Positions 52,365 to 61,636 of a stretch of 64,000 nucleotides of DNA are shown here, in pieces. The notes below the pieces were generated by a model, which made no database searches, was not told the origin of the DNA, and saw nothing but the letters and a program-made list of their open reading frames with translations. The position numbers were made by a program, and so were the translations under genes. How positions within the stretch are numbered: the stretch's first letter is position 1; every line of letters starts with the position of its first letter. The DNA comes from CAZAAW01 sp964483325 (lineage in GTDB: Bacteria; Pseudomonadota; Alphaproteobacteria; Rhizobiales; Kaistiaceae), in contig CAZAAW010000007.1 in assembly GCA_964483325.1 (NCBI GenBank), positions 1 to 64,000 of the forward strand, in the 5' to 3' direction.

Positions 52365-53432
52365 TCAGGCTCCGTGCGCACCGGCCAGCGCGCGGCGCGC
52401 CTGGCGCCGCCGTGCCAGGAGGTCGGCGAGGCCGAGACCGAGCAGGAGATAGCCGACCGCCAGCGCGGCGATCACCGGGGCGATCGCCGAGGACACGCCG
52501 GCCGAGGCGACCTGCAGGCCGGCGGCGCCGGCATCGAGGGCGCCGAAGAGGAGCGCCGCGGCGGTGATGCCGATCGGGTTGAGCCGGCCGAGGAGGGCGA
52601 TGGCGATGGCCTCGAAGCCGTATCCCGGCGAGAAGCCCTCCAGCAGACGGCCGCGCACGCCCAGCACCTCGATGCCGCCGGCCAGGCCGGCAAAGGCGCC
52701 GCTCGCCGCCAGCGCCGCGACGATCAGCGTCCGGTTGCGCAGGCCCATGATTCCGGCGGCGCGCTCATTGCCGCCGATCGCCCGCAGCTGAAGGCCGAAG
52801 GTTGTGCGGGTGACGATGAAGCCGAGCACCACAACCGCCAGCACGGCGATGAAGATGCCGGCATTGACAAGCGTTCCCGGAACGACGACCGGCAGCCGCG
52901 TCGGCCGCGGCATCACCGGCGTCGCCGGGGCGGTGGCGCCGGGCGCCAGCCACGGCACCTCGATCAGGTAGTTGGTGAGCTGGATCGCCACATAGACCAG
53001 CATCAGCGTGGTGATGACCTCGCTGACGCCGCGGAAGGCGCGCAGCGCGCCGGGGATGGCGGCCCAGGCGGCCCCGGCCGCCATCGCCGCGATCAGCGCC
53101 AGGCCGGTGCCGAGCGGGAAGGGGAGGGCCGGCCCGAACAGGGCGACGCCGGCGCAGGCGGCGGCGCCGATATAGATCTGCCCCTCGGCGCCGATGTTCC
53201 ACAGGCCGGCGCGCAGCGCCAGGGCGATGCCGAGCGCCGGCAGCAGGCGTGGGATCGCCTTGTTGATCGTCACGCCGATGGCAAAGGGCGAGCCGAACGC
53301 CGTCTGCACCATGCCGGCATAGGATTGCAGCGGGTTCTGGCCGGCGGCGATCAGCAGCAGCGAGGCTGTCGCCAGCGCCAGGACGACCGCGGCGAGCGAG
53401 ATCAGGATGTTGCGAAGAGCGCTGCCGGTCAT
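52365..53432 (-). CDS. Nucleoside/BMP-type ABC importer permease (first subunit)
   Basis: A 355-residue permease of the BmpB/YufP class with about ten membrane segments. It starts TGSALRNILISLAAVVLALA, with the blocks LRAGLWNIGAEGQIYIGAAA and FEAIAIALLGRLNPIGITAA characteristic of the family. The start overlaps the ATPase stop by four bases. With the second permease it forms the membrane channel of the importer. Confidence 0.93.
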   Translation of the reverse strand: MTGSALRNILISLAAVVLALATASLLLIAAGQNPLQSYAGMVQTAFGSPFAIGVTINKAIPRLLPALGIALALRAGLWNIGAEGQIYIGAAACAGVALFGPALPFPLGTGLALIAAMAAGAAWAAIPGALRAFRGVSEVITTLMLVYVAIQLTNYLIEVPWLAPGATAPATPVMPRPTRLPVVVPGTLVNAGIFIAVLAVVVLGFIVTRTTFGLQLRAIGGNERAAGIMGLRNRTLIVAALAASGAFAGLAGGIEVLGVRGRLLEGFSPGYGFEAIAIALLGRLNPIGITAAALLFGALDAGAAGLQVASAGVSSAIAPVIAALAVGYLLLGLGLADLLARRRQARRALAGAHGA

Positions 53433-54952
53433 GCCGCCATCCCGCCGCCCATCATCATACCGATGCGCTCGGCCGAATAGTCCGCCGTCGAGGCTTCGCC
53501 GACGATGCGGCCGCCCTGGATGACGAGCAGCCGGTCGGCCAGCGCGAACAGTTCCTCGAGGTCGATCGAGGCGACGACGACGGCCGCGCCGCGATCGGCG
53601 GCAGCGCGCAGCTTGGCATGGATCGCTTCCGTCGCGGCAAAGTCCAGCCCGCGCGTCGGATAGCAGCAGAGGATGAGGCGCGGCTGGCGCGCCAGTTCGC
53701 GCGCCAGGATCAGCTTCTGCTGGTTGCCGCCGGAGAGCGTCGCGGCATTGACCCGCGGTCCGGCGGCGCGCACGTCGAAAAGGGAAAGCAGCTGGCGGGC
53801 CCTTTCATGCATGACGCCGAGCCGCAGCAGGCCGCCGCGGCTGACGCGCTGCTCGCCGGCGGCGGCGAGCGCCAGGTTGTCCGCAAGGTTCATCGGCCCG
53901 ATCAGGCCGTCGCGATGCCGGTCCGCCGGGACGTAGCCGACGCCGCGGTCCTGGCGGGCGCGGATGGAGAGGCCCGTCACGTCCTCGCCGCCGAGCAGGA
54001 TACGGCCCGACGCGGCCGGCCGGCATCCTGCCAGCGCCTCGAGGAGCTCGACCTGGCCGCTGTCGGTGAGGCCGGCGAGGCCGAGAACCTCGCCGCCGCG
54101 TACCTCGATGCTGATGCCCTCGGCCGCCGGCCTGCCGCGCTCGCCCATGACGGTGAGGTCGCGGACGGCGAGCACCGGCGGTCCGGCCGGCGCGGTGCCG
54201 CGGCCGGTGCGCATCGTCTCCTGCAGCTCGCCGACCATCAGCGCGCCCAGCGATTGCGGGCTTGCCTCCGACGCCGCGACGGTGGCGACGACGCGGCCAC
54301 GCCGCAGCACGGTGATGCGATCCGACACTGCCAGCACGTCTTCCAGCTTGTGGCCGATGAGGATGATGCCGACGCCGGCGCCGGCAAGGTCGCGCAGGAT
54401 GCGCCACAGCTGCTTCGTCTCGTCGGGCGACAGAAGCGCCGCCGGCTCGTCGAGGATGAGGACGCGCGGATCGGCGATCAGCGCCTTGATCAGCTCGACG
54501 CGCTGCTGCTCGCCGGGCGAGAGGCGCTCGATCTCCGCGTCGAGGTCGACGGCCAGGCGATAGCGTTCGCCAAGTTCGCGGACGCGGGCCGCAACGGCGC
54601 TGCGCGGCCTCGGCCTGCCGCCGCCGAAGCGCTGGCTGAGGACGATATTGTCGAGCACGGTGAGGGTGGGGACCAGCGAATAATGCTGCTGTACGAAGCC
54701 GATGCCGTGGGCGATGGCATCGCGCGGCCCGTCCAGCACCGTCTCCCGGCCGGACAGGAAGATGCGGCCGGAATCGGGCCGGTGCAGCCCGAACAGCAGG
54801 CTCATCAGCGTCGACTTGCCGGCGCCGTTTTCGCCGATGACGGAATGAACTTCGCCGGCCCGCAGGTCGAAGGAGACGGCGTCATTCGCCAGCACTCCGG
54901 GGAATGCCTTGGTGACGCCGTCGACCTTGAGGACTTCGTGGCTGCTTTCCAT
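53429..54952 (-). CDS. Nucleoside/BMP-type ABC importer ATPase with two NBDs
   Basis: A 507-residue two-NBD ATPase of the YufO class. NBD1 is intact: Walker A GENGAGKST, Q-loop GFVQQHYSLVPTL, signature LSPGEQQRVEL and Walker B VLILDEPAALLSP. NBD2 lacks a standard Walker A (GLTDSGQVE) and has Cys-Cys-Tyr in place of the Walker B Asp-Glu (LILCCYPTRGLD), a degenerate form common in this class. The ATG at 54952 is used because it precedes the conserved EVLKVDGVTKAFPG. Confidence 0.94.
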   Translation of the reverse strand: MESSHEVLKVDGVTKAFPGVLANDAVSFDLRAGEVHSVIGENGAGKSTLMSLLFGLHRPDSGRIFLSGRETVLDGPRDAIAHGIGFVQQHYSLVPTLTVLDNIVLSQRFGGGRPRPRSAVAARVRELGERYRLAVDLDAEIERLSPGEQQRVELIKALIADPRVLILDEPAALLSPDETKQLWRILRDLAGAGVGIILIGHKLEDVLAVSDRITVLRRGRVVATVAASEASPQSLGALMVGELQETMRTGRGTAPAGPPVLAVRDLTVMGERGRPAAEGISIEVRGGEVLGLAGLTDSGQVELLEALAGCRPAASGRILLGGEDVTGLSIRARQDRGVGYVPADRHRDGLIGPMNLADNLALAAAGEQRVSRGGLLRLGVMHERARQLLSLFDVRAAGPRVNAATLSGGNQQKLILARELARQPRLILCCYPTRGLDFAATEAIHAKLRAAADRGAAVVVASIDLEELFALADRLLVIQGGRIVGEASTADYSAERIGMMMGGGMAA

Positions 54953-55023
54953 CCAAGTCACGCGCGAGGTCCGGAAGGTGCCCGCAGAGGCTTGCACAAT
55001 CCCTCACCGCGCTTCCCTCGCCG

Positions 55024-55147
55024 CGTCATGCCCGGGCTTGACCCGGGCATCACGCGAACACCGTCGGTGCAGATGAGGCGCGACGGCGCCTCATTCGCTG
55101 GCATCGGTGTTCGCGTGGATGGCCGGAACAAGTCCGGCCATGACGCC
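55024..55147. repeat. Dispersed palindromic repeat, family A (head-to-head pair)
   Basis: One unit (GTCATGCCCGGGCTTGACCC, then CACGCGAACACC) faces an inverse unit (GTGTTCGCGTGGATGGCCGG ... CATGACGCC) across a GGCGC-containing spacer of about 40 bases. This is the same layout as at 19151-19290. It separates the ABC ATPase gene from the BMP gene in the importer operon. Confidence 0.75.
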
Positions 55148-55179
55148 GCGTCTGGTTGCGGTCTGGATCGCAGCAGACC

Positions 55180-56202
55180 CTAATTCGGGCAGGTCGGGTC
55201 CTGCACCGGGTCGATTTCACCGGAGATGATCTTGGCCTGCACGTCGAGCGCAGCCTGGTAGACATCGTCCGGCAGCAGGTCGGTATTGGTCATCACCGGC
55301 CCCCAGTCGGCCGTGATGCCGAACTGATAATGCTTGCCTTCGAAGGTCCCGTCGATAACCGACTTGGCGACGGTGACGACGAAGCTCGCCTGCGACTTGC
55401 GGATCGACGAGGCGATGACCGCCGGGGCGAGCGAGCTGTTGTCGAGCCACTCGGTGACCACCGGCACGTTGCCGTTGTCGGCCGCCGCCTTGAAGACGCC
55501 GAACCAGCCATTGTTGAGGTTGCCGGTGATGGCGCCGACGCCGCCGGAATCGACCATCGCCTGCGCCGCCTGCTGCGCCTTGGTCGGATCCTCGAAGTCG
55601 CCGGTGAAGGTCGAGACGACCCTGATGTCCGGGTTGGCGTATTTGGCGCCCTGCTCGACGCCATGCAGGTTGGCGGCGGTGGCCGGGAAGCACTGGCCGC
55701 CGATCCAGCCGATGGCGCCTGTCTGCGACAGCTTGGCGGTGACGAAGCCGCCGAGGAATTCCCAGTCGGCGATATCGGTGTCGATCGAGGCCAGGTTGGA
55801 GCCGTTCTCGGCGCCGCCATTGACGACGAGGAACTTCACGTCGGGAAATTCCTCCGACACCTGCACGGCGCCGTCGGTGAACTGGCCGCCCCAGCCGATG
55901 ACGAGGTCGTAGCCCGTCGCGGCGTACTGGCGGTAGAGGTCGGCCTGGTTGGCGACCGAGACGTTCTCCGTCACCTGCGCCTCGGCGCCGAGCTCGCTCT
56001 TCAGCGCCTCGGCCGCCTGGCCGCCATCGGCATTGTAGCCGTTGTCGGACATCGAGCCGGGCAGCAGGATCGCCACCTTCATCGGCCGGTTGGCGATCTG
56101 CGCCGAGGCCGAAGAGACCATCGCCAGCGCTGCAGCGCCGGCCAGAAGGCCCATGACTCCACGCTTGAGTATGAGGCCACGCTTGAGCATGCCGTTCGAC
56201 AT
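55180..56202 (-). CDS. BMP-family substrate-binding protein of a nucleoside-type importer
   Basis: A 340-residue periplasmic protein of the BMP/PnrA family. The signal peptide (residues 1-35, including GVMGLLAGAAALAMVSSASA) leads to MKVAILLPGSMSDNGYNADG, then VIGWGGQFTDGAVQVSEEFP and IGWIGGQCFPATAANLHGVE. BMP proteins usually bind nucleosides, but divergent ones bind other aromatics. GGGGAGGGATTTCG precedes the ATG. With the two permeases and the ATPase it makes a full importer. Confidence 0.92.
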   Translation of the reverse strand: MSNGMLKRGLILKRGVMGLLAGAAALAMVSSASAQIANRPMKVAILLPGSMSDNGYNADGGQAAEALKSELGAEAQVTENVSVANQADLYRQYAATGYDLVIGWGGQFTDGAVQVSEEFPDVKFLVVNGGAENGSNLASIDTDIADWEFLGGFVTAKLSQTGAIGWIGGQCFPATAANLHGVEQGAKYANPDIRVVSTFTGDFEDPTKAQQAAQAMVDSGGVGAITGNLNNGWFGVFKAAADNGNVPVVTEWLDNSSLAPAVIASSIRKSQASFVVTVAKSVIDGTFEGKHYQFGITADWGPVMTNTDLLPDDVYQAALDVQAKIISGEIDPVQDPTCPN

Positions 56203-56242
56203 CGAAATCCCTCCCCGCGGGGTTGCCTGTTGCTGCGTCTGT

Positions 56243-57673
56243 CTACTTGCGCCAGTCGACATAGACCTTGTCGGCAAGGCCGGCGCGCTCGATCACCTCA
56301 TGGGCGTGGGCGGCGGCCTCGGTAAGGACATCCGTTTCGCCCGTGAAGCCGACAAGGTCGCCGTCGCGCAGCCGCACCTTGCCGTTGATAATGACGGTGT
56401 CGACGTCGGTTCCGTGAGCGCTGAAGACGAGGGCGCCGACGGGCCGGTTCGGCACCGTGATATGCGCTTTCCTGAAATTGAAGCAGGCGATGTCGGCCTT
56501 CTTGCCGACCTCCAGCGAGCCGATCAGGTGATCGAGGCCCATCGCCCTGGCGGAGCCGATGGTCGCCATCTCCAGCGCCTTCTCCGAGGAGATCAGCGTC
56601 GGGTCGTAATGCGTCACATTCTGGATCAGCGCCGCGAACTTCATCTGCTCGACCATGTCCATCGAGCAGTTCACATAGGCGCCGTCGCTGCCGAGGCCGA
56701 CCGTGACGCCGTGCTGGAACATCAGCTTCAGCGGCGCGATGCCGTCGCAGGAATAGGCGTTCGACACCGGGTTGGTGATGATGCCGCAGCCGCAGCCGGC
56801 GACATGCTCGATCTCGTTGTGCTTGAGGTGGATGCTGTGGATCAGCACCCAGTTGTCGGTGAGGGCGCCGAGCTTGAACAGGTAGTCGACATCGCCGCCG
56901 CCGGTCTGGTGGAAGAATTCCTTGATCGACAGCCATGGCGTGCCGGCGGCACAGTGATTGGTGATCTTGAGGTTCTTGCGCTGCGCCAGCGCCACGCCGT
57001 CGAAGATCATCTGATCCGACGTGGCGTTGTGCATCATCCAGTTGGCGCCGGTCTCGATGGCGAGACCCATGTGGATCAGCCCGCCGGCGCCGTCCCACTT
57101 GTCGATGATCTGCTCGGCAAGGGCGAGCTCCTCGGCGCGGTCGCGGACATGCTTGTTGGCCGGATAGAGCTTGGAAAAAGGCGGGTTCGGCGTATCGCGC
57201 AGCTCCTTGGTCACCAGCTGGCGGATGCCGACATCCAGCACCGGCCGGATGATCGCCTCCATCGTCTCCTCGTCGTTGATGTTGACGACGTGGTTGAGCG
57301 AGCAGGTGGTGCCGGTGCGGATCTGCTCGATAGCGCCGAGATAGGCGGCGATCTTCAGGTCGTCCGGGCTGAGCTGGGCCATCAGCGGCAGCGTTATCTG
57401 GTCGAGCCACGGCTCCAGCAGCAGGCCTTCGCCGGTATTCTTGAACAGGCTCGCCCAGTGATGGTTGTGACCGTTGATCAGGCCGGGAATGACGATCTTG
57501 CCGTCGAGGTCGATTGTCTCGTCGGCGCGTTCGGCGACCTGCGGGTCGAGATCCTCCATCGGCCCGACGGCCGCGATGCTGTCGTCCTCGATGTGGATGA
57601 AGCCGTCGCGGAATACGTCGCGTGCCGCGTTGACGGTGATCACATAGCCATGTGTGAGAAGCAGCGAAGCCAA
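56243..57673 (-). CDS. TRZ/ATZ-family amidohydrolase (probable heterocycle deaminase)
   Basis: A 476-residue zinc amidohydrolase of the guanine-deaminase/atrazine-hydrolase subgroup. Metal ligands are seen in INGHNHHWASLF (HxH), HSIHLKHNE (His) and GLGSDGAYVN (Asp). Members deaminate purines, pterins, triazines and other ring compounds. The start is uncertain: a TTG at 57673, after GGGAGATGAACG, is preferred; an ATG 27 codons upstream would add a non-homologous stretch. It is 40 bases upstream of the BMP gene and probably in the same operon, which makes the imported solute its likely substrate. Confidence 0.9.
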   Translation of the reverse strand: MASLLLTHGYVITVNAARDVFRDGFIHIEDDSIAAVGPMEDLDPQVAERADETIDLDGKIVIPGLINGHNHHWASLFKNTGEGLLLEPWLDQITLPLMAQLSPDDLKIAAYLGAIEQIRTGTTCSLNHVVNINDEETMEAIIRPVLDVGIRQLVTKELRDTPNPPFSKLYPANKHVRDRAEELALAEQIIDKWDGAGGLIHMGLAIETGANWMMHNATSDQMIFDGVALAQRKNLKITNHCAAGTPWLSIKEFFHQTGGGDVDYLFKLGALTDNWVLIHSIHLKHNEIEHVAGCGCGIITNPVSNAYSCDGIAPLKLMFQHGVTVGLGSDGAYVNCSMDMVEQMKFAALIQNVTHYDPTLISSEKALEMATIGSARAMGLDHLIGSLEVGKKADIACFNFRKAHITVPNRPVGALVFSAHGTDVDTVIINGKVRLRDGDLVGFTGETDVLTEAAAHAHEVIERAGLADKVYVDWRK

Positions 57674-57904
57674 CCGTTCATCTCCCTCGATGTCTTTCCA
57701 GTGGAGGCGGGCCGGGGCGACGGGGCCGGCCGCAAGCGACAGCCGAGGCTCCACAGCGACAGTTGCACGATATCAAGGCTTTCCTGCCGTGCAAGGCAAT
57801 TTCGGAGGCAGGATAGGCTGCTTCACGCGGCGGGGCGGTGCAGAATGGCGGAAACACGGCTGTTCACGCGCCGCCATTGGGGTAGGGTAGCGGCGCATGC
57901 GTTT

Positions 57905-57917
57905 TCAAGTCACATGC
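57905..57917. promoter_or_regulatory. Operator-like site between deaminase and deacetylase genes
   Basis: TCAAGTCACATGC matches 11 of 13 positions of TCAAGTCACTTGA. On the minus strand it supplies TTGAAA, a plausible -35 for the deaminase-BMP operon, with CTACCC 17 bases on. It lies in the 278-base gap between the divergent 56243-57673 and 57952-58827 genes, so either or both could be controlled. Confidence 0.55.
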
Positions 57918-57951
57918 ACAATGTTCAATTCAGGTCCCGGAGAGCTCCAGC

Positions 57952-58827
57952 ATGATCAGGACGCCGCGTGAGCGTATTCCCTTTTCCGCCATCGTCGACC
58001 GTCCGCCCCTGCGCCTGCCGGAGGGCGTCCGCCTGGTCGTGTGGATGATCGTCAATGTCGAGAACTGGGACATCCGGCGGCCGATGCCGCGCACCATCCT
58101 GCCGCCGCCGATGGGCAATCCGCTGCTGCCGGATGTGCCCAACTGGGCCTGGCACGAATACGGCATGCGGGTCGGTTTCTGGCGCTTCTACGAGGCCCTG
58201 ACGCGCCGCGGCATCGTGCCGACGCTGGCGCTCAACGGCTCGGTCGTGGAGCATTACGAGCGGGTCGCGGCGGCGGCGCGCGACGCCGGCTGGGAATTCA
58301 TGGGCCACGGCTATCTGCAGGGCCCCATGCACAATCTGGAGGACCAGCGCGTCTCGATCCGCCGCACCCTCGACACGGTGCAGGGCTTCACCGGCAAGCC
58401 GGTGGTCGGCTGGGAGAGCCCCGGCCTCACCGAGACCTACGACACGGTCGATGTCCTGCGCGAGGAGGGGGTGCGCTATGTCGCCGACTGGGTGCTCGAT
58501 GACCAGCCGGTGCGTATCGACACCACCGCCGGCCCGATCGTGTCGATCCCCTATACGGTCGAGATGAACGACGTCTCGATGATGGCGGTGGCGCAGTATC
58601 CCTCGGACGAATGGTTGAAGCGGGGCCTCCGCCATTTCGAGCGCCTCTATGCCGAGAGCGAGACGATCACCCGCGTCATGTCGATTAGCATCCATCCCTA
58701 CCTGACCGGCGCGCCGCACCGCATCGGCTATCTGGAGGACCTGCTCGACGCCATCCGCCAGAAGGACGGCGTCGTGTTCTGGACCGGCGAGCAGATCCTC
58801 GACTGGTACGAAGCCGCGTCGACCTGA
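57952..58827 (+). CDS. Polysaccharide-deacetylase/PuuE-like hydrolase
   Basis: A 291-residue protein of the NodB-fold deacetylase superfamily, closest in pattern to PuuE-type allantoinases and cytosine-degradation relatives. Blocks include LVVWMIVNVENWDIRRPMP, PTLALNGSVVEHYERVAAAA, MGHGYLQGPMHNLEDQR and WESPGLTETYDTVDVLREEG. It probably opens a cyclic amide, consistent with neighbours in nitrogen heterocycle use. It has no signal peptide. The substrate cannot be read from sequence. Confidence 0.9.
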   Translation: MIRTPRERIPFSAIVDRPPLRLPEGVRLVVWMIVNVENWDIRRPMPRTILPPPMGNPLLPDVPNWAWHEYGMRVGFWRFYEALTRRGIVPTLALNGSVVEHYERVAAAARDAGWEFMGHGYLQGPMHNLEDQRVSIRRTLDTVQGFTGKPVVGWESPGLTETYDTVDVLREEGVRYVADWVLDDQPVRIDTTAGPIVSIPYTVEMNDVSMMAVAQYPSDEWLKRGLRHFERLYAESETITRVMSISIHPYLTGAPHRIGYLEDLLDAIRQKDGVVFWTGEQILDWYEAAST

Positions 58828-58829
58828 GC

Positions 58830-58940
58830 GCCGTAGGGTGGGCATGCGCCGCAGGCGCTTGCCCACGCGGCCATGCACCGGCGGGCAAGACAGCGTGGGC
58901 AAGACAGCGTGGGCAAGGCTTCGCCATGCCCACCGGCGCT
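58830..58940. repeat. Dispersed inverted repeat, family B (copy 3)
   Basis: CCGTAGGGTGGGCATGCGCC with facing arms GCTTGCCCACGCGG and GCGTGGGCAAGGC ... CCATGCCCACCGG. A 15-base unit (AAGACAGCGTGGGCA) is repeated in tandem. It fills the gap between convergent deacetylase and asparaginase genes, like copies at 25101-25197 and 50157-50250. Confidence 0.72.
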
Positions 58941-58970
58941 GCACCGGCGCTCCCGCCTCGCCGCGGCGCT

Positions 58971-59951
58971 TCAATTCCAGGGTGCGAACACCTCCGGCAG
59001 CCTGTCGCGGGCGATGCCGCGGTGCAGCGCCAGCGTTAGCAGCACCCGTGCCTTGAGGCCGTCGAGCCAGCCGGCGAGGAGGACGCCGCGGCGCTGCAGG
59101 TCGATCTCGCCGCCGGGAAAGCCGTAGGTCCGCGCCAGCGTCGCACCGGCGCCGGCGCGTGAGGCGAGAACCACCGGCACCGTCGCGGTCGCCCGCTCGA
59201 TCGCCTCGGCCATGGCCGGCGCGGCGTGGCCGCCGCCCATGCCTTCGACGACGAGGCCGGCATAGCCGGCGGCGACAGCCGCGTCGATCAGCCGGCCGTC
59301 GTCGCCGAGCGTCAGGCGGATCAGGGCGACGGTGGCATCCTGTGTCTGTCCCGATGGAAGCGGCGCGATGGTCTCGGTTGCCAGCACCAGATGCGGCTGG
59401 CCCTCGCTGACCCAGCCGACCGGCCCGGCCGTCGGCGAGGCGAAGGCATCGGGGCCTGAGCTGTGCATCTTGCGCACGAAGCGCGCGGCATGGATCTCGT
59501 CGTTGAGCACGACCAGCACACCGCGGCCGGCGGCGCCCGCATCGGCCGCCACCGTGACGGCGGCGAGAAGGTTGGCGGGACCGTCGGCGCCGGCCAGCGT
59601 CGGGTTGCGCATGGCGCCGGTGACGACCACCGGCCTGCCGGCCGGCAGCAGGCGGTCGAGGGCGAAGGCCGTCTCCTCGATCGTGTCGGTGCCTTGCGTG
59701 ACGACGAAACCGTCGGCGCCGGTCGGATTGGCGGCGATCTCGGCGGCCAGCGCCTCGAGGTCGGCGAAGCCGAGATGGGCGCCCGGCATCTGCCGGAAGG
59801 TCGAGGCCGTGACGTCGGCGACCTTGCCGAGGCCGGGCACGGCGGCGACCAGCAGTTCGCCGGTCAGCGTCGGTGTGACGCCGCCGGGGCCGTCGCCGGT
59901 CATGGCGATGGTGCCGCCGAGGGCGAGGACGCGGATGGCGGGGAGGGCCAT
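58971..59951 (-). CDS. L-asparaginase/glutaminase-family amidohydrolase
   Basis: A 326-residue type of bacterial asparaginase. The catalytic Thr segment is LALGGTIAMTGDGPGG, the second Thr-Asp block is VTQGTDTIEETAFALDRLL, and AMRNPTLAGADGPANLL is the Ala/Arg/Asp loop that holds the active-site Lys or its equivalent. Family members hydrolyse amides of aspartate, glutamate or related compounds. The ATG at 59951 overlaps the stop of the upstream amidohydrolase (TGATG), so the genes are coupled. Confidence 0.9.
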   Translation of the reverse strand: MALPAIRVLALGGTIAMTGDGPGGVTPTLTGELLVAAVPGLGKVADVTASTFRQMPGAHLGFADLEALAAEIAANPTGADGFVVTQGTDTIEETAFALDRLLPAGRPVVVTGAMRNPTLAGADGPANLLAAVTVAADAGAAGRGVLVVLNDEIHAARFVRKMHSSGPDAFASPTAGPVGWVSEGQPHLVLATETIAPLPSGQTQDATVALIRLTLGDDGRLIDAAVAAGYAGLVVEGMGGGHAAPAMAEAIERATATVPVVLASRAGAGATLARTYGFPGGEIDLQRRGVLLAGWLDGLKARVLLTLALHRGIARDRLPEVFAPWN

Positions 59952-60952
59952 CACGCCGGCTCGCAGAGAAGCGTCATGGCGGTGGTGCAGCAGACGCATT
60001 GCCGCTCATGCGCCGTGATGCCGGGCACCGCGTCGATCGTTGCCAGCGGCGCCTCGTCGGCCATGTCGAAGGGCGCATCGGTGCCGATCGCCACATGGTC
60101 GGCGCCGACGAGGTCGATCAGCGCCCGCAGCGCCTGCGGATCGAAGACGAGGCTGTCGAAATAGAAGCGCTTCAGCAGCGTCTTGGGATCGGTCCCGCTG
60201 ATGCGGCTGGTCTCGCTGCGCACCTTGTGGCCATGCACCAGCCGGCCGATCTGGTACGGCGTGAAGCCGCCGCCATGGGCGAGCAGGAAGCGCAGCTCGG
60301 GCAGTTCGTCGAGCGTGCCGGAAAACATCAGGTTCGCCACCATCACCGTCGTGTCGAGCGGGTTGCCTATCAGGTTGGTGAGATAATAGTTCTCCAGGCC
60401 GCTTTTGCTGCCGACATAATAGGGGTGGGCGAAGATGAAGACGCCGAGCTCGGCGGCGCGCTTCAGCAGCGGCCGGAAGCGTGGCTCGGCGATCTGCACG
60501 CCCTCGATCGAGGTGCCGATCTCGATGGCCTTGAAGCCGTATTCGCGCACGACGCGCTCCAGCTCGGCGATGGCGGCGTCGGGATGCTGCATCGGCACCG
60601 ACGCCATGCCACGCAGGCGCGCCGGATGGGTGGCGACCATGTCGGCGATGCCGTCATTGACGAGCCCGGCGACGCGCAGCGCCAGGTCGGCATCGGCCCA
60701 GTAGTAGAACATCGGCGGCGCCGGCGAGATCGCCGAGATGTCGATGCCCTTGCGGTCCATCGATTCCAGCTTGGCGTCGGGATCGTGGAACTCGCCGAAC
60801 AGCGGATAGATGTAGCCCTGCTCGTGGACCACCTTGCGCGTGCCCGCCGCGCCGTCGAGCCGCGCCCGGAAGGCGGCCGGCTCGGCGGCGATGGCGTCGA
60901 CGACGCGCTGCGGGATGACGTGGCTGTGGAGGTCGATGCGCGGCGACGCCAT
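59951..60952 (-). CDS. Amidohydrolase of the ACMSD family
   Basis: A 333-residue metal-dependent hydrolase or decarboxylase of the amidohydrolase-2 (ACMSD) family. The start reads PRIDLHSHVIPQRVVDAIA (HxH); AHPYYVG and AHGGGFTPYQIGRLVHG are metal-ligand blocks, and GTDAPFDM holds the last Asp. Such enzymes decarboxylate aromatic or heterocyclic acids (for example uracil-5-carboxylate, gamma-resorcylate). The reaction here is unknown; the neighbours suggest a ring-acid intermediate. Confidence 0.88.
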   Translation of the reverse strand: MASPRIDLHSHVIPQRVVDAIAAEPAAFRARLDGAAGTRKVVHEQGYIYPLFGEFHDPDAKLESMDRKGIDISAISPAPPMFYYWADADLALRVAGLVNDGIADMVATHPARLRGMASVPMQHPDAAIAELERVVREYGFKAIEIGTSIEGVQIAEPRFRPLLKRAAELGVFIFAHPYYVGSKSGLENYYLTNLIGNPLDTTVMVANLMFSGTLDELPELRFLLAHGGGFTPYQIGRLVHGHKVRSETSRISGTDPKTLLKRFYFDSLVFDPQALRALIDLVGADHVAIGTDAPFDMADEAPLATIDAVPGITAHERQCVCCTTAMTLLCEPA

Positions 60953-60961
60953 CCCGGCGGC

Positions 60962-61606
60962 TCAGGCGGCGGCCGGCGTCTTGGCGCCGAAGGTGGTCAG
61001 CGCCTCGTCGGAGGTCATCACCCAGCCGAAGGCGGCGCGGATGCAGGTGAGGGCGGCTTCGTGCAGCGCCGGGCCATCCATCGAGTCGACGCAGTCCGAG
61101 ATCACCACCGGCGCATAGTCGAGGACATTGGCGTGGGTGGTGGTGGCGAGGACGCAGCTGGAGGTGTTCACGCCGGTGATCAGCAGCGTGTTGATGCCGT
61201 GGCTGCGCAGCACGAAGTCGAGGTCGGTGGCGATGAAGCAGTCGTAGCGCTTCTTGGTGTCGACCACCCAGTCGCCCTCCTTGTAGAGGCCGGGCATGAT
61301 CTCGATGCCGGGCATGCCGGCGATGTTGTGCCGGGCGACGTTCTTGCGCGACGCGGTCGGATTGTCGGCGCGAGTGCGCCAGAACGGGTTGACCCGGATC
61401 TCCGTGGCGTCGCGGTACTGCGTCACCAGGTGGACGATCGGGATGCCGGCGGCACGGCAGCCGTCGAAGAACTTGCGGTTGGCCTCGACGACCGCGGCGG
61501 CGCGGTCGGCGGCCAGCGGCATGGTGGCAACGGCGGGGTCAAGATGGCCGCGATGAAGGTCGATGCCCACGACGGCCGGGCGCACTGCGTCGACGCCGAA
61601 ATCCAT
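60962..61606 (-). CDS. Isochorismatase-fold cysteine hydrolase
   Basis: A 214-residue cysteine hydrolase. The Asp of GIDLHRGHL, the Lys of VVDTKKRYDC and the Cys of LITGVNTSSCVLAT make up the catalytic triad, and a cis-peptide region (VNTSS) is kept. Members include N-carbamoylsarcosine amidase, biuret hydrolase, nicotinamidase and maleamate amidase; this one lacks features that single one out. It lies nine bases downstream of the ACMSD-like gene's neighbour in the same operon. Confidence 0.9.
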   Translation of the reverse strand: MDFGVDAVRPAVVGIDLHRGHLDPAVATMPLAADRAAAVVEANRKFFDGCRAAGIPIVHLVTQYRDATEIRVNPFWRTRADNPTASRKNVARHNIAGMPGIEIMPGLYKEGDWVVDTKKRYDCFIATDLDFVLRSHGINTLLITGVNTSSCVLATTTHANVLDYAPVVISDCVDSMDGPALHEAALTCIRAAFGWVMTSDEALTTFGAKTPAAA

Positions 61607-61636
61607 GTCTTTATCTCCTGAAGGGAAGGACGGGAC

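Noticed and set aside
53429..54952. Damaged ATPase because NBD2 lacks Walker A and B residues
   Set aside because: Degenerate second domains are normal in nucleoside-type importer ATPases, and NBD1 is intact.
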